From the NCBI GenBank assembly GCA_021741245.1, contig JAIOYF010000019.1:1-58749 (forward strand): a DNA stretch of 58,749 nucleotides. The letters run 5' to 3'. Source of the stretch: Paracoccaceae bacterium (GTDB lineage: Bacteria; Pseudomonadota; Alphaproteobacteria; Rhodobacterales; Rhodobacteraceae). Shown here piece by piece: positions 53,679 through 58,749 of this stretch (its first letter is position 1; every line of letters starts with the position of its first letter). The notes beneath the pieces are model-generated. The model saw only the letters and a list, made by a program, of their open reading frames with translations, was not told the origin of the DNA and did no database searches. The translations under genes and the position numbers were made by a program.

Positions 53679-54641
53679 TCAGGCGCCGAGGCGCTCTGTC
53701 TCTTTCACGGCCCGCTGCGATTGGTCTTGGGGGCCATAGGGCATCAGCGGATGCGGAACCGGGTCTTTGACGCGCAAGAAATACAGCCGGAAAATCTGCA
53801 GATAAGAGCGGTAGACATAATCATCGTTCCGCTTTTGAAACTGCGCGCGCTGCTTGGCATAAAGTGAGGGCAAAAGATACCAAGGTGCCTGTGGGTGACA
53901 ATGATGCACGGCGTGGAAATTATTGTTCAAGAACAACAGCGCCAACGGCCCCCGATCCTCGATGATGACCGAACGCGCCCGCGCCAATTCATGGGCGCGA
54001 TGCTCTAGAAATGTGCGGATTTTCAGAAGCGAATGGCCAAAAAAGGCGGCCAATAGATAGGCCCAGATCGGCATCTGCGCGGAGAGGAGCCAGAGGGCCA
54101 GGACGACCAGCCCGCCAAGATGCAAAAGCCAATCCCGACGCGCGGCCCCTGCCCCGTCCAGCACCAAGCGGGCTTCATTCCTTAACCACAGTGCATTGCC
54201 CAAAAGCGGGCCAATCAGCATCCGGCCAAAGAGGCTGTTGTTGGCCACAAACAGCCGCTTGCGCCACTTGGGCAGACGGGCCCAAACCTCGGGGTCCATA
54301 AAATTTGACTCCGGGTCATCATAGGGATCGGTCAGGTTCGGGTCGTAGTGATGCGCCAGATGGGTATCGCGAAAGCGGCCATAGGGGATGGTCAGCGTCA
54401 GCGCCGGAAACACCAAGGCTTCGTTCAGCCATTGCTTGCGAAACGGGTGGCCGTGCAGAACCTCATGCTGGAGCGAGGCATATTGCGCAATCGCGATGGC
54501 GGTCAGGGCAATGGCAAGGGCGGGCGACAGGGCATAGGCATAGGTCGTGCCCAAACCAAACATCGCATAGGTGCCAAGCATGACGGCCAGTGTCGGCCAT
54601 TCAATCTCGGGTTCCGCAGGGGTTGTGATGGTCGAACGCAC
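53679..54641 (-). CDS. Membrane fatty acid desaturase
   Basis: A 320-residue integral membrane di-iron desaturase. The three histidine boxes are HEVLHGH (59-65), HLAHH (94-98) and HAVHHCH (243-249), with a further HxxxH-like stretch at FLEHRAHELA. About four to five membrane segments surround them. The general family covers acyl-lipid desaturases, carotenoid hydroxylases and related alkane-type oxygenases, so the exact substrate is unsure. A divergent XRE regulator 122 bp away is the likely controller. Confidence 0.88.
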   Translation of the reverse strand: MRSTITTPAEPEIEWPTLAVMLGTYAMFGLGTTYAYALSPALAIALTAIAIAQYASLQHEVLHGHPFRKQWLNEALVFPALTLTIPYGRFRDTHLAHHYDPNLTDPYDDPESNFMDPEVWARLPKWRKRLFVANNSLFGRMLIGPLLGNALWLRNEARLVLDGAGAARRDWLLHLGGLVVLALWLLSAQMPIWAYLLAAFFGHSLLKIRTFLEHRAHELARARSVIIEDRGPLALLFLNNNFHAVHHCHPQAPWYLLPSLYAKQRAQFQKRNDDYVYRSYLQIFRLYFLRVKDPVPHPLMPYGPQDQSQRAVKETERLGA

Positions 54642-54727
54642 TGATAAGTCCCAACAGTTTGTGTAACATTCCTGTGACTACCACGGCTCGGACTCGGTGA
54701 GAATTCAGTGGATGCGAAACATTTAGT

Positions 54728-54757
54728 CACCTATGGTTACAAAAATCACCAAAGGTG
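54728..54757 (+). promoter_or_regulatory. Tandem CACC-N3-GGTG operator-like sites
   Basis: CACC-TAT-GGTT (54728-54738) and CACC-AAA-GGTG (54747-54757) lie 19 bp apart centre to centre, close to two helical turns. The second overlaps the ribosome site of the XRE regulator (AAGGTG before ATG at 54764). This layout suits cooperative, autoregulatory binding and could also repress the divergent desaturase gene. Confidence 0.5.
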
Positions 54758-54763
54758 CCATTT

Positions 54764-55612
54764 ATGGACAAACGCGATCGAGCCCTGCTTTTTCGGACTC
54801 GCCTGAACGAAGCGATGACGGATCGAAGCCTGACGCAAAGTGCCCTTGCCCGGCGGGCCGGCGTGGATCGTTCCACCATCAGTCAGCTTTTGGTCAGCGA
54901 CAAACGGATGCCAAATGCCCAACTTGCCGCCGATTGCGCCGAGGCGCTTGGCGTATCCGCCGATTGGTTGCTCGGCCTGTCGGGGCGGCCTGAACCGGTG
55001 GCGGATCTGCTGGCCATGTCCCTGTCAGAAACCGAGGCCCCGCGCGCCCTGATCGACGAGGCAATCTTTGGCTGGCACCAAGAGGCCGCGGGCTACAAAA
55101 TCCGCCACGTGCCTGCGACCCTGCCCGATATGCTCAAGACCCGCGCGATGGTCCAATGGGAATATGAACCGCAGTTGGGCCGCACGGCAGATCAGGCCAT
55201 CGGCGCGTTCGAGGATCGCCTGACATGGATGCGTGGCGCACGGTCAGACTATGAAATCGCCTTGCCCATGCATGAGTTGGAGTCCTTTGCCAAAGGCACC
55301 GGGTATTACAAAGGCGTTCCCGCGGATGTGCGGTTGGGCCAGATGGACAGGATGATCACCCTGACACAAACCCTTTACCCCGCCTTGCGCCTGTATCTGT
55401 TTGATGCGCACCGGGTGTTTTCCTCGCCAATCACCGTCTTTGGCCCGATGTTGGCCGTGCTCTATCTGGGTCGCCACTATCTGGCCTTTCGCGACTCCGC
55501 CCGCGTGGACAGCTTTACCCGTCATTTCGACTGGCTGGTGCGCGAAGCGGCCCTTGGCGCGCGCGAGGTTCCGCAATTCCTGCGGGATCTGCGGGACGCA
55601 ATCAAAGACTAG
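54764..55612 (+). CDS. XRE-family transcriptional regulator
   Basis: A 282-residue regulator. The N-terminal Cro/CI-type HTH is visible at about residues 8-65 (LTQSALARRAGVDRSTISQLL, then LAADCAEALGVSADWLLGL). The remaining 210 residues form a ligand-sensing region with no family I can name. It is divergent from the fatty acid desaturase gene, and paired CACC-N3-GGTG sites overlap its own ribosome site, pointing to autorepression. Lipid sensing is an inference from the neighbour. Confidence 0.85.
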   Translation: MDKRDRALLFRTRLNEAMTDRSLTQSALARRAGVDRSTISQLLVSDKRMPNAQLAADCAEALGVSADWLLGLSGRPEPVADLLAMSLSETEAPRALIDEAIFGWHQEAAGYKIRHVPATLPDMLKTRAMVQWEYEPQLGRTADQAIGAFEDRLTWMRGARSDYEIALPMHELESFAKGTGYYKGVPADVRLGQMDRMITLTQTLYPALRLYLFDAHRVFSSPITVFGPMLAVLYLGRHYLAFRDSARVDSFTRHFDWLVREAALGAREVPQFLRDLRDAIKD

Positions 55613-55652
55613 GATCGCCGCCGATTGTGGAAAGCTTTGTTTTAGCAACGCT

Positions 55653-55821
55653 TTTTACGTGCCATTGGCTGAGGCCGTGTGGAAACTCTCGCGCCGAGAG
55701 CAGCTTGAACCTTCTTGCGGTTCATGCCGCCCCTTTCGTTCCTGACGGGCGCGATCTCGGGGCGATCTACGAATGGTCAGAAATCGAAAACAAGCTCTGG
55801 TGCCGCTGGCCGCGCAACTGA
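55653..55821 (+). pseudogene. tniQ: 3' fragment of a second tniQ gene (relic)
   Basis: Only the last 50 or so codons remain. From FYVPLAEAVWKLSRREQ the sequence shifts frame and continues as LNLLAVHAAPFVPDGRDLGA, then IYEWSEIENKL and a stop at 55819-55821. This matches the end of the left tniQ (LKGLLAARRISPFAPDGQDF, then GAVYLRADV). The stop codon is 51 nt before the hairpin at 55873, the same distance as in the left element. So this is a decayed relic of a related transposon in the same orientation, with nearly everything upstream deleted. Confidence 0.75.
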
Positions 55822-55872
55822 TCCTGCCAGCAAGCACCTGAAAGGCTACCGTTGCAGGGAGCCTTCAAGAAA

Positions 55873-55902
55873 CCGACTTGTGTCGAAAAGTCGGTCTTTG
55901 CG
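55873..55902 (+). repeat. Relic TniQ-element terminus (matches 2021-2050)
   Basis: CCGACTTGT and AAAAGTCGG form the same hairpin as at 2021-2042 with one mismatch, followed by TTTGCG at 55897-55902. Similarity to the left terminus stops there, where the left copy goes on to CGACA. The break coincides with the TGTCG start of a different element at 55903, which suggests that element inserted into this relic end. Confidence 0.65.
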
Positions 55903-56101
55903 TGTCGAACTTCACTCTTCCTGTTCCGCCAGCGAAAATTTTTCCACAAGGATCTCTCAAGTCATTGAAAATGCTTAACCACATTCATGAAAAAAACAGC
56001 ATCTCTGTCCATTCGCAAGGTAAAATACGTCCACTGAATTTTTTCACGCGACCATGAAAAAAGCCGCCCGAAGGCGGCTTTTTTCCATCTTTTTCATGTC
56101 G
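55903..56101. other. Presumed terminus and end region of the right-hand TniB/TniQ element
   Basis: TGTCG at 55903-55907, then AACTTCACTC, is a plausible transposon end reading inward toward tniQ. The 200 bp up to the tniQ stop codon is AT-rich and holds repeated words such as CATGAAAAAA (twice) and AATTTTTYCAC-like stretches (twice), possibly transposase binding sites. I cannot define them firmly. There is no gene here apart from the tniQ terminator. Confidence 0.4.
56059..56086 (-). terminator. Rho-independent terminator of the right tniQ
   Basis: A perfect stem (AAAAGCCGCC with GGCGGCTTTT, loop CGAA) stands 15 bp beyond the tniQ stop codon on the minus strand, followed there by a T-run. 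It is symmetric and would also work on the plus strand, shielding the transposon from outside transcription. Confidence 0.85.
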
Positions 56102-57958
56102 TCAAGGCGAGGGCGAGGCGAGATCGTCGGGAAGGTCAGCCCTTCGGTAGATGCTCACCTTGATCAACTTGGGATCGACGACCGGCTTTACGTTCCGTTT
56201 ACGCAGGATCTGGTTCAGAGTGATGTGGTGGATCCCCGTATCTCGGGAGAGATGGAAGAGGGTCACGTAGGTTTTCCGAAATCGCTCGATCTCCGCCAAA
56301 TCAACCATAGATCTACTATGACGTCCGTCCTTCTTTCCGTTCAGGAGCCGGACGCCTTCCCATTCTTGCAGAAGTCTGGGCGCCACTGCCGGATTGATCC
56401 CGAGCAACTGCGAGGCGTCGAACGCCGTCAGCTTCTTTTCAGGCCTCCGCGGGGCATAGACGACATTCACCTCCTCCGGATCCAAGTGGATCGCACCGTA
56501 CCCCCGCTCCCCCGTTCGCCGGACAATCCGCTTGACCTCATGCGCCCGGATCATCCCGATGATGATGTCGCCTGTGACCCGCGCTTTCTGCGCGGTCGCC
56601 GGAATGTCGAACATGCCGCCAGGGATATCTTCGACATCAACTGCATGGCGGTGGAGGTCGGCGAGGAATGCGTCAACCACATCGGCAGCGACCCCGCGGG
56701 ACATGTTGCCGGTATCGAGGCCGGATGCGTTGATCCTCGGAAGAATCCCCATCTCGATCAGCATGATGACCTGGCCGCGCGTGGTGTTCATGTAAGATGG
56801 CAGAGCCGTCTGGGAGATCACGGTCTTGGCCATATCTGCCACGGATTTCGCCGCCTCGACGTCGAACGAACCCGGGATGATGACGCCCTTCCAATCCTTG
56901 ATGACTCCCTGAGAAGCCATCAGATTCCGAAGCGTCCTGGGGTCCAGGCCACTTTCCTTGGCAATTGCGTTGATCGTATAGTTTTCCGTCTTCGGAGCGG
57001 CATCTCCCATGAACTTCTTGCCGTAATTCGTGCGCATGGATTCGACAATGAAGCGCCGCACGACTTCCTTGATCGGTCCCGCTTCCTTGCTATTCTTCGA
57101 TAATTCCGTCCAACGATATAGACCCCCGAAAGCGCGCTGTGGGCCATAGGGCGTTGTGAGCCCGGTCTGCACGGATTTCTTATCGTGAATTTCCGAAAGC
57201 GCCTGCCGGATGCCCTCCTCTCCCCGCGACACATACGGATAGCCTGCGCGCGCCGCGATCTCCCAGTCCTCCGCCGAGAGTTTCTTCAGGTTCACCTTGA
57301 GAGGAAAAGCCAGGACGAGCCCCAGCATTTCCGTCGCCCTGACCGCTTGGTCGATATCCTGCCCATCGAGCCATGCAGGTCCCGGCTGGCCCTCAAGGCG
57401 CCGCTCCACGTAATCCTGCAATTCAGAAGGCGCACGCGAGACGCTGGCATCCACCAGACGCAGCAGGTCGACGCCGCGCTCCGGAACGATCAGGCTCATC
57501 TGCTTTGCAACGTCGTCCCACCTGATCCTCTTGCGATCCATCAAAGGAATCTGATGGCGTCCACAGGTCCTGACTGCGCGAACCCACCAGTTCAGACGCC
57601 CGAGGCGGAAACGTCTCGGATCTCCAGCCTGATCATCTTCCGCGAGGCACATGGGGCAGAAGCCAATCGAGTTCCCCCGGAAAAGCTCTACGGAGAAGGC
57701 GTTTCCGCGCAGTTCGTACCGGCGCTGGTCCACCTGACGGGGCGTGTTGCGCCGCAGTTCGACGGCATCGACACCGGTCATCTCCGCGAGCCGGTCGACG
57801 GCCGCATCGGCTCCGGTAATCAGGTTGTTCAGCTTGACGCCGATGTCGTTGAGGAACGGGACCAGCGACCCGCCCGTATGCAGGCCGGCGAGGCGCGTCG
57901 CCCAGGACAGGACGCTTTCGTCCGATCGGATCGGAAGGATCGGTTTCAGATGATTCAT
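56102..57958 (-). CDS. tniQ: TniQ-family target-selection protein, intact
   Basis: A 618-residue TniQ. The N-terminus (LPIRSDESVLSWATRLAGLH) is typical, and the zinc finger uses Cys101, Cys104, Cys132 and His135 (CPMC...CGRH). A long C-terminal part contains several helix-turn-helix segments, the last being TLFHLSRDTGIHHITLNQIL. TniQ bridges the target DNA and the AAA+ regulator. The start ATG overlaps the tniB stop codon (ATGA), so they are translated together. It is longer than Tn5053 TniQ (about 400 residues) and closer to TnsD-like targeting proteins in size, which suggests site-specific targeting. It differs clearly from the left tniQ. Confidence 0.88.
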   Translation of the reverse strand: MNHLKPILPIRSDESVLSWATRLAGLHTGGSLVPFLNDIGVKLNNLITGADAAVDRLAEMTGVDAVELRRNTPRQVDQRRYELRGNAFSVELFRGNSIGFCPMCLAEDDQAGDPRRFRLGRLNWWVRAVRTCGRHQIPLMDRKRIRWDDVAKQMSLIVPERGVDLLRLVDASVSRAPSELQDYVERRLEGQPGPAWLDGQDIDQAVRATEMLGLVLAFPLKVNLKKLSAEDWEIAARAGYPYVSRGEEGIRQALSEIHDKKSVQTGLTTPYGPQRAFGGLYRWTELSKNSKEAGPIKEVVRRFIVESMRTNYGKKFMGDAAPKTENYTINAIAKESGLDPRTLRNLMASQGVIKDWKGVIIPGSFDVEAAKSVADMAKTVISQTALPSYMNTTRGQVIMLIEMGILPRINASGLDTGNMSRGVAADVVDAFLADLHRHAVDVEDIPGGMFDIPATAQKARVTGDIIIGMIRAHEVKRIVRRTGERGYGAIHLDPEEVNVVYAPRRPEKKLTAFDASQLLGINPAVAPRLLQEWEGVRLLNGKKDGRHSRSMVDLAEIERFRKTYVTLFHLSRDTGIHHITLNQILRKRNVKPVVDPKLIKVSIYRRADLPDDLASPSP

Positions 57959-58610
57959 TTTGCCTTCCTCCATTTGGCAGCGTGCCCCTCGTCCCAGATG
58001 TCGATTTTCGACCACTCGGTGGCGATGAACGGGTTTTTCGAGCGAGGCTGACGCGATACGGTCGCCCAGGACTCGGCGAAATGCAGGGGCTCCAGCCGGC
58101 TGTCGCCAACCCGCAAAGCCAATTCGATGGCGTTCACGATGTTCTCCACGCAGAGGCCGAACCGCATCCTGCTGGCATGGATCAGCCGCGGAACGATGTC
58201 GCCTGTCGGTGGCTCGAGGTCGGCCCGGGCGCAGTAGTTCTGCAGCACCTTGCGCAGGTTCTGCCCGTCAGCGGCCAGGGTCACAGGCGGCAGATCGAGT
58301 TTCGCATAGCGCCGCTGGGTCTGCCCTTCGATAGCTACCAGTTCCTGAAGGATCGGGATGCCCATCAGGATGACGATCACCGGCTGGTCGGCGGCCAGAA
58401 GCGACTTGAACGCCGAGAAGATGTCCATCACCTCGCGCATGGAGCCCGAAGAGTTCAGGTCATGCGCCTCGTCAATGACGAGGCAGACGTAGCCGATGGC
58501 GCCCAGTCGATGGCGAACGAGGTTCCAGATGCTCCAGCGCTCCCGACGCTCCGAGATCTCGGGATAACCCGTGGCCCGCAGGATCTCGCAGCCGAAGCTC
58601 TTCAGGGTGG
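57955..58610 (-). CDS. tniB: TniB/TnsC-type AAA+ ATPase, N-terminus lost to an IS
   Basis: The C-terminal 218 residues or so of the transposition regulator ATPase. Walker B is visible (VCLVIDEAHDL) and sensor 1 follows (VIVILMGIPILQEL), then an arginine-rich stretch (EGQTQRRYAKLDLP). The Walker A part should lie upstream but the IS at 58611 cuts it off, so the protein is probably dead. In intact elements it couples the transposase to TniQ-marked targets. No transposase gene is in the window. The stop codon overlaps the tniQ start by 4 bp. Confidence 0.85.
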
Positions 58611-58749
58611 TGAACCGCCCCGGGTTTGCCGGAGACCTTCAACCTGACTAAGGATGAGGGCTATGGAAAAGAGTAAGACATCAAACCGTTATTCACCTGA
58701 GATGCGGGCGCGTGCCGTTCGCATGGTGCTGGAGCATCAAGGCTCCTAT
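58611..58749 (+). mobile_element. IS3-family insertion sequence, right copy (5' end only)
   Basis: The IS begins at 58611 with TGAACCGCCCCGGGTTTGCC. OrfA starts with ATG at 58663, and 29 codons are present before the window ends. It is the inverted counterpart of bases 1-139 with three differences, and it interrupts tniB. Two copies of this IS are therefore in or beside TniQ-type transposons, pointing outward at both ends. IS3-type elements fuse OrfA and OrfB by frameshifting; that part is outside the window. Confidence 0.85.

Noticed and set aside
1-58749. A 58-kb composite transposon flanked by inverted IS copies
   Set aside because: The interior carries lepA, rpmB, uvrB, argF, argD and gcrA, which are core chromosome genes. 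The IS ends coincide with the window ends, so contig breaks at repeats explain the layout better.
1-58749. A circular plasmid or phage genome
   Set aside because: The ends are inverted, not direct, repeats, and there are no replication or phage structural genes.

Overview
The window reads as a high-GC alphaproteobacterial chromosome segment from the Rhodobacteraceae (order Rhodobacterales). The evidence is the set of genes and motifs typical of that group: GcrA, PleD next to a DUF3572 gene, a DUF1127 gene followed by CUCCUCCC-loop hairpins of the Rhodobacter CcsR type, a VPLPA-CTERM protein, an NDUFS4-like complex I subunit, and the intergenic repeat with a GGGGGC-TCT-GCCCCC hairpin followed by CCCGGGATATTTA. 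I cannot name the species.

The two ends are mobile DNA. Bases 1-139 and 58611-58749 are the same end of one IS3-family insertion sequence in inverted orientation (three mismatches), each with the first 29 codons of OrfA pointing outward, so the contig probably breaks inside two IS copies. Just inside the left IS is a tniQ pseudogene (140-1969). It is followed by a perfect hairpin and a TGTCG transposon terminus 14 bp from the 3' end of tRNA-Arg(UCU). Just inside the right IS are the 3' two thirds of a tniB/tnsC AAA+ ATPase gene and an intact tniQ (57958-56102). That element seems to end at 55903, inside the terminal sequence of a second relic of the left-hand element type (55653-55902). The window therefore holds at least three pieces of TniQ-type (Tn7/Tn5053-like) transposons.

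Between them lie about 53 kb of ordinary chromosome. 2184-8704: a GNAT acetyltransferase, a MYG1-type hydrolase, an NDUFS4-like subunit, uvrB with a possible SOS box, a membrane-anchored NYN-type RNase, an orphan ParA and a small lipoprotein. 8787-15278: a LysR regulator, a polyamine-type ABC importer and an aminobutyraldehyde dehydrogenase, together a likely putrescine uptake and degradation locus. 15680-16267: an AT-rich VPLPA-CTERM gene. 16464-23441: lepA, a Tat-exported protein with a PiuC-type hydroxylase, a YHYH protein, a second 2OG-Fe(II) oxygenase, a PCuAC copper chaperone with a small Cys-containing partner, and rpmB. 23677-29110: hrpB, a DUF3108-like protein, meaB, and two DUF1127 genes flanking a candidate sRNA cluster.

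29225-37552: an MFS transporter, an isochorismatase-like hydrolase, a DUF1993 protein, a hemerythrin, argF-argD, gcrA and a chemoreceptor. 37683-47761: an AsmA-like protein, a ThDP enzyme, a GGDEF protein paired with a degenerate H-NOX protein, a DUF4153 membrane protein, a non-pyrrolysine MttB-family methyltransferase, a HAD phosphatase and a DUF3572 protein. 47900-55612: pleD, a four-gene ECF sigma module (EF-hand protein, sigma factor, membrane protein, CpxP-like sensor), a DUF983 and a NUDIX gene, a DMT exporter, a fatty acid desaturase and a divergent XRE regulator with a tandem operator.

The signals most worth follow-up are the TniQ elements and their link to tRNA-Arg, the CcsR-like sRNA cluster, and the H-NOX/GGDEF pair that has lost the haem ligand.
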